A stretch of DNA of 64,000 bases from Vescimonas cirricatena (GTDB taxonomy: Bacteria; Bacillota; Clostridia; Oscillospirales; Oscillospiraceae): positions 1 through 64,000 of the forward strand of contig NZ_JAJEPW010000003.1 in NCBI RefSeq assembly GCF_020687045.1, written 5' to 3'. The translations under genes were made by a program, and so were the position numbers. Each line of letters opens with the position of its first letter. Within the stretch, counting starts at the first letter, position 1. A model generated the notes under the pieces. The model was given only the letters and a program-made list of their open reading frames with translations. It did no database searches and was not told where the DNA came from. This document shows, in pieces, positions 49,529-57,900 of this stretch.

Positions 49529-50275
49529 ATGTACACACCCCAGGAAGTTTCCGAAAAAACCTTTCCCAAGTCCACCGGCCTGACCAGCGGCTATAACATG
49601 ACCGCCGTGGACGAGTTTCTGGACGGTCTGACGGAGGATTATACCGCCCTGTATAAGGACAACACCACCCTGAAGGCCAAGCTGAAGATGCTGGCGGAAA
49701 AGGTGGAGGAATACCGGGCCACCGAGGACGCCATGCGTTCCACCCTGCTGGCGGCCCAGAAGATGGCGGCCCAGATGGTGGCCGACGCCCAGGCGGAGAA
49801 GGAAAAAACCATCGCCGATGCCCAGGCCCAGGCGGAGCAGATCCTTGCCGACGCCCGGGGCGAGGCGGATGTCCAGGCCCGGCAGCTCCAGCAGGAGATC
49901 CGGGATTCCTGGGAGAAGCTGGCAACGGCCCAGAGCGAGACGGAGGACTTTATCCAGCGCAGCCGGGACCTGTGCGCCCAGCAGCTGGCGTTTCTGGATT
50001 CTCTGCCGGAGCGCAATGCCCCGGAGCAGGAGGACCAGGAGCCGGAGAACGAGGCGGTGACCCTGACCGCCCCGGAGGAGAACGCCGTGCCCGTGGCGGA
50101 CGCGGAGCCTGTTCCCCAGGAGGAGGCCCCCCAGCCGGAGTCTGCCGCCGAACCGGAGCCGCAGCCGGAGTTTCAGGAGAAGAAAGAGGAGGAGTCCCCC
50201 TTCCCCCTGGATTTCAAGCTGAATCTGGAGGACCTGCAGTTTGGCCGCAACTACAACGGCGGCGACCGGCGGTGA
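49529..50275 (+). CDS. divIVA: DivIVA-domain protein
   Basis: A 248-residue protein. The N-terminal DivIVA domain (YTPQEVSEKTFPKSTGLTSG, then YNMTAVDEFLDGLTEDY) is followed by a coiled coil to about residue 155 and a Glu/Pro-rich tail. The usual first residues before the membrane-binding loop are altered (PQEVSEKTF). It marks curved membrane at poles and septum. It ends with the sepF cluster. Confidence 0.93.
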   Translation: MYTPQEVSEKTFPKSTGLTSGYNMTAVDEFLDGLTEDYTALYKDNTTLKAKLKMLAEKVEEYRATEDAMRSTLLAAQKMAAQMVADAQAEKEKTIADAQAQAEQILADARGEADVQARQLQQEIRDSWEKLATAQSETEDFIQRSRDLCAQQLAFLDSLPERNAPEQEDQEPENEAVTLTAPEENAVPVADAEPVPQEEAPQPESAAEPEPQPEFQEKKEEESPFPLDFKLNLEDLQFGRNYNGGDRR

Positions 50276-50286
50276 ATCATTCTGTC

Positions 50287-50310
50287 AAAAGCGGCCCGGC
50301 GGCCGCTTTT
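50287..50310 (+). terminator. hairpin after divIVA
   Basis: AAAAGCGGCC/GGCCGCTTTT with loop CGGC, then GCC; the T run is part of the stem. It lies 12 bases past the divIVA stop and 26 before the next start. Confidence 0.65.
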
Positions 50311-50335
50311 GCCTTATCTGCAAGGAGGTGGCAGT

Positions 50336-51214
50336 ATGACGCCCATCGTGGCCCTGCTGTATGACTTTGACAAGACCCTGTGCACCACGGATATGGAGGA
50401 CTACGCCTTTATCCCGGCCCTGGGCTATACCCCGGCGGAGTTTTGGAAAAAGGCCAACGATTTCGGCCGGGAGAACCGCATGGACGGCCTTCTGGCGTAT
50501 ATGTACACTATGATCGCCGAGTGCCGGGCCCAGAACATCCGGCTGGACCGGGAGTTTCTGGTGCGCTGCGGCCACAGCCTGGAGCTGTTCCCCGGGGTGG
50601 CGGAGTGGTTCGGCCGCATCAACGCCTTCGGCCGCAGTCAGGGGGTGCAGGTGGAGCACTATGTCATCTCCTCCGGCCTGCGGGAGATCATCGAGGGCAG
50701 CGGCATCGCCCGGGAGTTCCGGGAGATCTACGCCTGTGAGTTCTTCTATGACCGGGACGGGCTGGCCTCCTGGCCCAAGCTGGACGTGAACTTCACCAAC
50801 AAGACCCAGTTCGTCTATCGCATCAACAAGGGCGTTCTGGACGTGTCCGACGACAAGAGCCTGAACGACTCCATGCCCGACGACAGCAAGCGGGTGCCCT
50901 TTACCAACATGATCTACATCGGCGACGGACTGTCCGACGTGCCGTGCATGAAGATGATGCGGGCCTATGGCGGCCAGGCCATCGCCGTGTATCAGCAGGA
51001 GAACCGCCAGGGGGTGGAGGACCTGCTGGCCAAGGGGCGGGTGGACTTCATCTTCCCTGCCGACTATCGGGAGGGGACGGCCCTGGACGCCACCGTGCGG
51101 AACATCATCCGCAAAATGGCCATTACTGACGCGCTGACGGAGGAAAACGCCGCCCAGCGCCGGAATATCGGCCAGGCGGGCCTGCCCTACCAGGCCAGTC
51201 TCTTTGAGGAATAA
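50336..51214 (+). CDS. HAD-family hydrolase
   Basis: A 292-residue protein. HAD motif I YDFDKTLC (nucleophile Asp10, acid Asp12), motif II in YVISSGLREII, and motif IV IYIGDGLSDVPC. These make an intact phosphatase core with a helical cap in residues 15-110. The substrate is unknown; the length and cap are like phosphoserine-phosphatase-type members. The ATG at 50336 is fixed by AAGGAGGT. Confidence 0.88.
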   Translation: MTPIVALLYDFDKTLCTTDMEDYAFIPALGYTPAEFWKKANDFGRENRMDGLLAYMYTMIAECRAQNIRLDREFLVRCGHSLELFPGVAEWFGRINAFGRSQGVQVEHYVISSGLREIIEGSGIAREFREIYACEFFYDRDGLASWPKLDVNFTNKTQFVYRINKGVLDVSDDKSLNDSMPDDSKRVPFTNMIYIGDGLSDVPCMKMMRAYGGQAIAVYQQENRQGVEDLLAKGRVDFIFPADYREGTALDATVRNIIRKMAITDALTEENAAQRRNIGQAGLPYQASLFEE

Positions 51215-51220
51215 AATCAC

Positions 51221-51258
51221 AAAAGTGCGGCAGTTCACGAGAACTGCCGCACTTTTTT
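51221..51258 (+). terminator. terminator after the HAD gene
   Basis: A 16-bp perfect stem (51221-51236 with 51241-51256) with loop ACGA and a T run. Confidence 0.93.
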
Positions 51259-51280
51259 CCGTGTAAACGGTAAGTTTTCC

Positions 51281-51309
51281 TTGCATCCCGGGGGCTTTTC
51301 CGATATAAT
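51281..51309 (+). promoter_or_regulatory. promoter of degV
   Basis: TTGCAT (51281-51286) and TATAAT (51304-51309) with 17 bases between, about 110 bases before the start codon. Confidence 0.75.
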
Positions 51310-51420
51310 ATCATGCGCGGCAGTTTTGGAAGCGCCGCAAAAGGAAGAATTGGGGAAAACTCTTGCTCAAATCGCCGCCGGGCCCGGCCCGGGGCCTTAA
51401 CGTAAGGAGAAAAGCAGCAA

Positions 51421-52269
51421 ATGAAGGTAAAGATCACCTCGGACAGCACCTGCGACTTATCGCCGGAGCTGATCGAAAAGTACGACATTGCCATCACCCC
51501 CCTGTCGGTGCACTGCGGCGACAAGGTGGGCCGCGACGGCGTGGAGATCACGCCGGAAATCATCTATGACTATGTGGACGCCAGCGGGCAGCTGCCCCGG
51601 ACCAGCGCCGTCAACGTGTTTGACTATGTCCGGGAGTTTCGCCACTGGCGCCAGCAGGGGTACAGCATCGTGCACTTCTGCATCAGCAGCGACTTTTCCA
51701 GCTCCTACCAGAACGCCTGCATCGCGGCGGCGGACATCGGCCAGGTGTATGTGGTGGATTCCCGGAACCTCTCCACCGGCCAGGGCCTGCTGGTGCTCCA
51801 CGGGGCGGAGCTGGCCGCCGCCGGACAGACGGCGGAGGAGATCCAGAAGGCCTGCACGGACCTGGCTCCCCAGGTGGAGGCCAGCTTCGTCATCGACCGG
51901 CTGGACTATCTGTACAAGGGCGGCCGCTGTTCGGCCCTCAGCGCCTTCGGCGGAAACCTGCTGAAGCTGAAGCCCTGCATCGAAGTGAAGGACGGCAAAA
52001 TGACCCCCGGCAAGAAGTATCGCGGCCCCATCGACAAGGTGATGCAGCAATATGCTGACGACCGGCTGCGGGGTCGGGACGACATCAACAAGCACCGGGT
52101 GTTCATCACCCACACCCGCTGCGCCCCGGAGGCGGTGGAGGCCGTGCGGCAGAAGATCCTGGAGCTGGCCCCGGACTTTGAGGAGATCATCGAAACCAAC
52201 GCCGGTTCCACCGTGACCTCCCACTGCGGCCCCGGAACCCTGGGCGTGCTGTTCATCCGCACAAAATAG
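51421..52269 (+). CDS. DegV-family fatty-acid-binding protein
   Basis: A 282-residue protein. The N-terminal signature is KITSDSTCDLSPELIEKYDI, then PRTSAV and HFCISSDFSSSYQNA. LDYLYKGGRCS and HCGPGTLGVLFI close the lipid-binding site in the C-terminal domain. DegV proteins (FakB type) bind fatty acids for the FakA kinase, which is not adjacent here. Own promoter and terminator. Confidence 0.93.
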   Translation: MKVKITSDSTCDLSPELIEKYDIAITPLSVHCGDKVGRDGVEITPEIIYDYVDASGQLPRTSAVNVFDYVREFRHWRQQGYSIVHFCISSDFSSSYQNACIAAADIGQVYVVDSRNLSTGQGLLVLHGAELAAAGQTAEEIQKACTDLAPQVEASFVIDRLDYLYKGGRCSALSAFGGNLLKLKPCIEVKDGKMTPGKKYRGPIDKVMQQYADDRLRGRDDINKHRVFITHTRCAPEAVEAVRQKILELAPDFEEIIETNAGSTVTSHCGPGTLGVLFIRTK

Positions 52270-52275
52270 GTCTGC

Positions 52276-52308
52276 AATTCCCGGAGCACCGCTCCGGGAA
52301 TTTTTTTT
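52276..52308 (+). terminator. terminator of degV
   Basis: AATTCCCGGAGC/GCTCCGGGAATT with loop ACC and a run of T residues. Confidence 0.93.
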
Positions 52309-52436
52309 AAAATTTTTTGAAAAAACCGGTTGCAGATTCGCCGCTTTGGTGTTTCATGAGTATAGGGGGCGAAAAGCGCCCTATCTGCGGGATCACCTGT
52401 GCGGGGACCGACCCTCTCCTGTACGGTATCCATAGA

Positions 52437-52468
52437 AAAATACCGCCGGATTTTCCGGCGGTATTTTT
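52437..52468 (-). terminator. terminator of the aminopeptidase gene
   Basis: TACCGCCGG/CCGGCGGTA stem with an A-rich left flank, which reads as a T run on the minus strand, 15 bases past the stop at 52483. The 130 bases between this and the degV terminator hold nothing I recognise. Confidence 0.85.
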
Positions 52469-52482
52469 TGCTCGTTTGCGTA

Positions 52483-53706
52483 TCAGAAGGCCCAGGTGCC
52501 GTTCCGGAACAGGGGGACGGTTTTCCCATCTTCGCATACGCCGTCGATGGATAGGTCCGCCGAGCCGATCATGAAGTCCTCGTGGACCATGGAGTCGTTG
52601 ACGCCCATGGCCCGGCACTCCTCCAGGGTCTTGCTCTGGAAGTCCCGGATGGTGTCGGCAAAGCCCATGCCCAGGGCCAGGTGGCAGCAGGCATTCTCGT
52701 CAAACAGCGTGTTATAGAACAGCAGGCCGGACTGGTTGATGGGGGAGTCGAAGGGCACCAGGGCGCACTCGCCCAGATAGCAGCTGCCCTGGTCCATGGT
52801 GATGAGCTTGGTCAGCAGGTCGTTGTTGACCTGGGCGTTCCACTCCACGGCCTTGCCTTCGTGGAAGCGGATCCAGAACTCGTCGATGAGCTGACCCTGA
52901 TAGCTCAGGGGCTTGGTGGAATAGACGATGCCCTCGGCCTGGCCCTTCATGGGGGAGGTGAAGCACTCCTCGGTGGGGATGTTGGGGTTGAAGAAGATCC
53001 CCTGCAGGCTGGTTTCGCCGCCGCCGCAGAACTGCCCCTCCGGGATCAGCCCCACGGTCAGGTCCGTGCCGTTGGCGCTCTTATACTTCAGCTGCCGCAG
53101 GTGCAGGCTGTTGAGATACTGGCACCGGTCGTGAAGGTCCTGGTTGTGGGCGTCCCAGGCGGCCAAGGGGTCCTCATCCACCCGGCTGGTGGACAGAATG
53201 GCCTCCCACAGCTTCTCCATAGCCTGGCTGGTGCGCAGGCCCGGGAACAGCTTCTTGGCCCAGGCCGCGCCGGGCACGGCGGCGATGCACCACTGATACT
53301 TGTTCTCGATCTGGTCCCGGTATTTGCGGATGGTGGGATAGAGCCGCTGCTGGGACTTGGCCATCTTCTCCTGGTTGATGCCGTTGAGGCCGTCGGGGTC
53401 CTCCGACAGCAGATAGATGCGGCAGGGGATGGTGTCCACATAGTGCTGCCAGCGGGCCTCCTCATAGTTGTCCAGCTTGGACAGGGTGGTCATGGTGCGA
53501 TAGCGGTAGTGCAGCTTCTGCAGGGGCTGATAGCTCCAGTCCACCACCACCTTCTTGGCCTTGCGCTTGTAGCACTCCTCCACCAGCATCTTCACAAACT
53601 CCGGCTGATCCAGGTCGGCGGCGATGAACACCTCCTGGCCGGGCTGCACGTTGACACCGGTCTGGGCGATGAGCTGGGCATATTTGCGTAAAACGGTCTT
53701 TTTCAT
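52483..53706 (-). CDS. M29-type (thermophilic metallo-) aminopeptidase
   Basis: A 407-residue protein. It resembles the AmpS/aminopeptidase II group: LRKYAQLIAQTGVNVQPGQE, ANGTDLTVGLIPEGQFCGGG, the metal-site region NIPTEECFTSPMKGQAEGIV, GSCYLGECALVPFDSPI, and LFDENACCHLALGMGFADTI. Two Glu and His ligands in these stretches would bind the two divalent metals. Cytosolic peptide turnover is the family role. The ATG at 53706 with AGGGGG is preferred to the longer in-frame reading. Confidence 0.9.
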   Translation of the reverse strand: MKKTVLRKYAQLIAQTGVNVQPGQEVFIAADLDQPEFVKMLVEECYKRKAKKVVVDWSYQPLQKLHYRYRTMTTLSKLDNYEEARWQHYVDTIPCRIYLLSEDPDGLNGINQEKMAKSQQRLYPTIRKYRDQIENKYQWCIAAVPGAAWAKKLFPGLRTSQAMEKLWEAILSTSRVDEDPLAAWDAHNQDLHDRCQYLNSLHLRQLKYKSANGTDLTVGLIPEGQFCGGGETSLQGIFFNPNIPTEECFTSPMKGQAEGIVYSTKPLSYQGQLIDEFWIRFHEGKAVEWNAQVNNDLLTKLITMDQGSCYLGECALVPFDSPINQSGLLFYNTLFDENACCHLALGMGFADTIRDFQSKTLEECRAMGVNDSMVHEDFMIGSADLSIDGVCEDGKTVPLFRNGTWAF

Positions 53707-53806
53707 GGCTGTGATTCCCCCTGTAGTACAAAATAATGGAAACATTATACCACCGGCGGACAATCTTGAAAAGAGGTTTTTGTGAAATTTGAAGAAAGCC
53801 GCCGCG

Positions 53807-54772
53807 TCACTCCGCCTGGCGGGCGATGTCCAGCAGCCAGCGGACCGCCTGAGCCGGATACCGGCCCCGGGCCGTTTCCCCGGTGAGCATCAGGGCCGAC
53901 GCCCCGTCCAGCACGGCGTTGTACACGTCCAGCACCTCCGCCCGGGTGGGGGTGGGGTGCTCCGTCATGGTGTGCAGCAGCTGGGTCACCACCAGGAAGG
54001 GCTTCCCGGCCCGGCGGCACCGGGCGGCAATGTCCTTCTGGGCGGCGGGCAGGTGCAGAAGCCCCAGATTGCTGCCCAGGTCTCCCCGGGCCACGGTGAC
54101 CACGTCGCAGGCGTCCATCCATTGGGGCAGACTCTGCCAGCCCCGCCGGTCCTCGACCTTGGCGAATATCGTGAGGTGCTCCAGACCCCGGCGGGCCAGG
54201 GCTGCCCGGACCTCCTCCAGCTCATGGCGGCTGCGGACAAAGGGCTGCATCACCGCCGTGACCCCCTGTCCGGCGGCGGCGTCCAGGTCCAGCAGGTCCT
54301 GGGCCGTCAGGGCCGGACGGCACAGCTCCACCCCGGGCAGGGTGATGCTTTTCCGGCTTTCCAGCACCCCGCCCCGGGTGACGGTGCAGGTGACGGCCCG
54401 GCCGCAGGTCTCCGCCCGCAGGGCCATCAGGCCGTCATCCAGCAAAATCTCCTGCCCCGGGGCCACGGCGGCCAGAATATCCGGCTCCACCGGCAGGCCC
54501 CCGGGGCCCAGGGTCACGGTCTCCCCCGCCGTCAGGGTCACGGGACGGGACAGGGGCCCCATCCGCAGCTCCGGCCCCCGCATATCGACGATCAGCTCCG
54601 CCGGACGGCCGGAGGCCTCCCGGGCCTGCTGCACCGCCTCCGTCCAGGGGCGGCAGGCCGCCAGGGTGGTGTGGGACAGGTTCAGGCGGAAGCCCGTCAG
54701 CCCCATGTCCAGCAGTTCCGTCAGCAGGTCCGCCCGGCAGCAGGCGGGGCCAAGGGTGGCGTAGGTTTTCAC
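53807..54772 (-). CDS. short pyruvate-kinase-like protein
   Basis: A 321-residue protein covering only the pyruvate kinase barrel: TLGPACCRADLLTELLDMGL, then RLNLSH, VDMRGPELR (normally DTKGPEIR), KSITLPG, the catalytic Lys in FAKVEDRRGW (normally KIEN), VARGDLGSN and PTRAEVLDVYNAVLDGASAL, then MLTGETARGRYPAQAV. The C-terminal allosteric domain is absent and the B domain is reduced. The substrate Lys and metal-site Glu/Asp are kept, so catalysis is possible, but altered motifs suggest a divergent role. It overlaps uvrC by four bases. Confidence 0.82.
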   Translation of the reverse strand: MKTYATLGPACCRADLLTELLDMGLTGFRLNLSHTTLAACRPWTEAVQQAREASGRPAELIVDMRGPELRMGPLSRPVTLTAGETVTLGPGGLPVEPDILAAVAPGQEILLDDGLMALRAETCGRAVTCTVTRGGVLESRKSITLPGVELCRPALTAQDLLDLDAAAGQGVTAVMQPFVRSRHELEEVRAALARRGLEHLTIFAKVEDRRGWQSLPQWMDACDVVTVARGDLGSNLGLLHLPAAQKDIAARCRRAGKPFLVVTQLLHTMTEHPTPTRAEVLDVYNAVLDGASALMLTGETARGRYPAQAVRWLLDIARQAE

Positions 54773-56601
54773 GACGTCTCCTCCTTGTGAAAGTGGTCGT
54801 ATACCGCCCGGGCGGCGGCCTTGGGCAGCACCGCCTCCAGCTGCAGAAGCTCCGCCTGCTCAATGGCCCGGACGCTTTTGAAGTGCTTCAAAAGGGCCTT
54901 TTTCCGGACGTCTCCCACCCCGGGGATGCCGTCCAGCCGGGAGGTCAGGGCGGATTTCGTGTGCTTTTCGTGGTGATAGGTGATGGCGAAGCGGTGGACC
55001 TCCTCCTGCACCCGGCCCACTAAGGCGAACAGGGGCGGGCTCTGCTGGATGCCCAGCTCCTGGCCCTCCGCCGTTACCAGCGCCCGGGTCCGGTGGCGGT
55101 CATCTTTTACCATGCCCAGCACCGGCACGGTGAGGCCCAGCCTTTCCAGCACATGGCAGGCGGCCTCCGCCTGGAGCTGGCCGCCGTCCATCAGCAGCAG
55201 GTCCGGCAGGGGGGCAAAGTGCTCGTCCCCCTCCAGATACCGCCGGAACCGGCGCTCCAGCACCTCCTCCATGGCCCGCAGGTCGTCGGCGTGGTCCAGG
55301 GTCTTTACCTGGAACCGGCGATAGTCCCGCTTCAGGGGCCGTCCGTCCGCGAACACCACCATGGAGGCCACCATGTCCTGCCCGGCGGTGTGGGAAATGT
55401 CGTAGGATTCCAGCCGCCGGGGGGCCTCCGCCAGCCCGGCCAGGGTCCCCAGCTGCTCCAGGGTCTTGCTGGTGCGCTCGGCGTCGGAGGTGATGCGCTC
55501 CACCTCCTCCCGGGCGTTGCGGCGGGCCATGCGCAGCAGCTCCGCCCGCTCTCCCCGCTGGGGCACCCGCAGGATCACCCGGTGCCCGGCCCGGCCTGTC
55601 AGCAGGGCAGCGAAGGTGTCCATATCCTCCAGCTCGCAGGGCACCAGAATCTCTCGGGGCAGGGCCTGGCGGTCCAGGTAATACTGGCTCAGCACGGCGG
55701 AGAGAATGTCCGCCTCCTCCTGGTCGGCGGCGGCGGAGAACACCTCCACCTCCCGGCCCAGAAGATTGCCGTCCTCAATGTGCAGCACGGCGCTGCCGCA
55801 GCGGACCTGGCCCGGGTACACGCCCCACACGTCCGTGTCGGCGCAGACTCCGGCGATGACCTGCTGGGTCTTGCCCAGCACGGAGATGGCCCGGATGCGG
55901 TCCCGCAGGGCGGCGGCCTTCTCAAAGTTCAGCTCCTCCGCCGCCTGCTCCATCTCCTGCTGCAGCTCCGCCGTCAGCTGGCGGTAGTGGCCGCTGAAGA
56001 TCCGCACCGCCTGGCGGATCCGGGCCTGATACTCCGCCTGGCCGGGGCCGTCCGGGCGGCAGAAGCCGTCGCAGCGGCCAATGTGGTGATTCAGGCAGGG
56101 CCGCTCCCTGCCGATGTCCCGGGGAAACTGGCGGGCACAGGTGGGTAGGTGCAGGGCCCCGCACACCGCCTCGATGGCCAGCCGGGTCTCCCGCCGGCCG
56201 CCGAAGGGGCCGAAATATTTCGCGCCGTCGTCAGCGGTCTTTCCCACCAGGGAGAAGCGGGGGTAGGCCGCGTCGGCGTCCAGCCGCACAAAGGGATAGC
56301 CCTTGTCGTCCTTCAGCAGGATGTTGTACCGGGGCATGTGGCGCTTGATGAGAGAGTTTTCCAGGATCAGGGCCTCGAACTCCGTGGAGACGAAGATGGT
56401 GTCGAAATGGTCCACCTGGGACACCATGGCCCGGGTCTTTTCGTTGTGGGAGGCGGTGTCCTGGAAATATTGGCTGACGCGGTTTTTCAGCTTTTTGGCC
56501 TTGCCCACATAGATCACCTTACCGGTTTTGTCCATCATCAGATAGACCCCCGGGGCCAGAGGCAGATCGTTGGCCTTCTGCCGCAGCTCATCCTTGGTCA
56601 T
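54769..56601 (-). CDS. uvrC: UvrABC excinuclease subunit C
   Basis: A 610-residue nucleotide excision repair nuclease. GIY-YIG N-terminus (APGVYLMMDKTGKVIYVGKA), Cys-rich LPTCARQFPRDIGRERPCLN, UVR segment (NFEKAAALRDRIRAI), RNase H-like endonuclease domain (SYDISHTAGQDMVASMVVFA, LLMDGGQLQ), and C-terminal helix-hairpin-helix (LDGIPGVGDVRKKALLKHFK). It is in one transcript with the pyruvate-kinase-like gene and is divergent from the GNAT gene. Confidence 0.97.
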   Translation of the reverse strand: MTKDELRQKANDLPLAPGVYLMMDKTGKVIYVGKAKKLKNRVSQYFQDTASHNEKTRAMVSQVDHFDTIFVSTEFEALILENSLIKRHMPRYNILLKDDKGYPFVRLDADAAYPRFSLVGKTADDGAKYFGPFGGRRETRLAIEAVCGALHLPTCARQFPRDIGRERPCLNHHIGRCDGFCRPDGPGQAEYQARIRQAVRIFSGHYRQLTAELQQEMEQAAEELNFEKAAALRDRIRAISVLGKTQQVIAGVCADTDVWGVYPGQVRCGSAVLHIEDGNLLGREVEVFSAAADQEEADILSAVLSQYYLDRQALPREILVPCELEDMDTFAALLTGRAGHRVILRVPQRGERAELLRMARRNAREEVERITSDAERTSKTLEQLGTLAGLAEAPRRLESYDISHTAGQDMVASMVVFADGRPLKRDYRRFQVKTLDHADDLRAMEEVLERRFRRYLEGDEHFAPLPDLLLMDGGQLQAEAACHVLERLGLTVPVLGMVKDDRHRTRALVTAEGQELGIQQSPPLFALVGRVQEEVHRFAITYHHEKHTKSALTSRLDGIPGVGDVRKKALLKHFKSVRAIEQAELLQLEAVLPKAAARAVYDHFHKEETS

Positions 56602-56658
56602 GGCGTCCCTCCTTTCAGGGTTTTCCCCAGTATAGCACGTTTACCACCGGAAAGGAAG

Positions 56659-56687
56659 TTTACATTTTCCTCGACAGAAGGTATAAT
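56659..56687 (+). promoter_or_regulatory. promoter of the GNAT-dfrA-recG genes
   Basis: TTTACA (56659-56664) and TATAAT (56682-56687) with 17 bases between, 40 bases before the GNAT start. Confidence 0.8.
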
Positions 56688-56727
56688 AGGGGGAAAAGAC
56701 ACCACTAAGGAAAGAGGGAGAATCCGT

Positions 56728-57420
56728 ATGCATAACAAATGGAACAGCGCCAACGTGGATCAGGTGCTGCTGCGAAAAGGGGAGGAACATCTGCTGTACC
56801 GGGGCCCGGAGGGCAGCGTGGTCCGGAATGACCACCTGGTCATGAGCGATATCGCCGACGGACCGGCTCTGGCGGCGCTTCTGCGCCGCCTGGGGCTGGA
56901 AAACGGGGGGCTTTTCTGCGTCCCCCAGGGGGCCAGTGACGAGGTGGCCCGGGCCTTTGGCCTGAAAAAGGGCGTCCCCTGCACCCAGTGGGTCTATGGC
57001 GAAAGCCAGCCGCCCCGGGTCCCCGCCGCGGAGGTGCGGCCTATAACGGAGGAATACCTCCCCCTGTGCGCCGCCCACTATCACCCGGAGGACGGCGAGG
57101 CGGCATATCTGCGCAGCCGGATGGAGGCGGGGCAGCTGTGGGGCCTGTTTGAAGATGGGCAGCTGGCGGCTTTCATCGGTGTGCACCACGAGGGCAGCAT
57201 GGGCATTTTAGAGGTCCTGCCGGAGCATCGCCGCCGGGGCCTGGCCATGGCCCTGGAGGGCTGGCTGATCCGGTGGCACCTGGAGCGGGGCTGGACCCCC
57301 TTCTGCCATGTGTATGAGGACAACCCCGCCTCCCACGCCCTGCAGAAAAAGCTGGGCCTGACCCCGGCCCCGGAGCAGGTGGTGTGGCTGCATCGTCCCC
57401 ACGGGGAGGACGAGGAATGA
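56728..57420 (+). CDS. GNAT-family N-acetyltransferase
   Basis: A 230-residue protein. The C-terminal half is a GNAT fold: EEYLPLCAAHYHPEDGEAAY, AAFIGVHHEGSMGILEVLPE, the acetyl-CoA loop HRRRGLAMALEGWLIRW, and CHVYEDNPASHALQKKLGLT. The N-terminal 100 residues form a second degenerate domain. Substrate unknown. The last codon overlaps the DHFR start (ATGA). The ATG at 56728 follows a GAGGGAG site; longer readings run through uvrC in antisense. Confidence 0.88.
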   Translation: MHNKWNSANVDQVLLRKGEEHLLYRGPEGSVVRNDHLVMSDIADGPALAALLRRLGLENGGLFCVPQGASDEVARAFGLKKGVPCTQWVYGESQPPRVPAAEVRPITEEYLPLCAAHYHPEDGEAAYLRSRMEAGQLWGLFEDGQLAAFIGVHHEGSMGILEVLPEHRRRGLAMALEGWLIRWHLERGWTPFCHVYEDNPASHALQKKLGLTPAPEQVVWLHRPHGEDEE

Positions 57421-57881
57421 TCGCCATTGCAGCCGTCTGCGAAAACGGCGGCATCGGCCGGGAGGGGGCTCTGCTGTTTTACATCCGGGAGGACCTGCGG
57501 CGGTTCCGGCAGCTGACCCTGGGGAAAACCGTGGTCATGGGCCGCCGGACCCTGGAGAGTCTCCCCGGGGGCCGGGGCCTGCCGGACCGGCGGAACCTGG
57601 TGCTGACCCGGGATACGGATTTCACCGCCCCGGGGGCGGAGGTGATCCATGACCTGGCGGAGGTGCCGGAGGACGCGGTGGTCATCGGCGGGGAAAGCGT
57701 GTACCGGCAGCTGCTGCCCCGGTGCAGCACCGTGTATCTGACGAGGATTTTCGCCGCGCCCCAGGCCGACGCGTTTTTCCCCGATTTATCCCGGGACAGT
57801 GCGTGGACAGAGGCGGAACAAAGCGAGACATTCACCTCCGGCGGCGTGTCGTTCCAATATGTGACCTACCGCCGGAAATAA
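57417..57881 (+). CDS. folA: dihydrofolate reductase
   Basis: A 154-residue protein. IAAVCENGGIGREGALLFYI (family: NGVIGKNNxLPW, here without the usual Pro-Trp), REDLRRFRQLTLGKTVVMGR and RTLES, LVLTRD, then VVIGGESVYRQLLP with the invariant Gly-Gly and DAFFPDL. It supplies tetrahydrofolate. The acid is Glu/Asp in REDL as in other DHFRs. No thyA is adjacent. The start overlaps the GNAT stop. Confidence 0.92.
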   Translation: MIAIAAVCENGGIGREGALLFYIREDLRRFRQLTLGKTVVMGRRTLESLPGGRGLPDRRNLVLTRDTDFTAPGAEVIHDLAEVPEDAVVIGGESVYRQLLPRCSTVYLTRIFAAPQADAFFPDLSRDSAWTEAEQSETFTSGGVSFQYVTYRRK

Positions 57882-57900
57882 GGACGAAGGAGGCGGTCTT

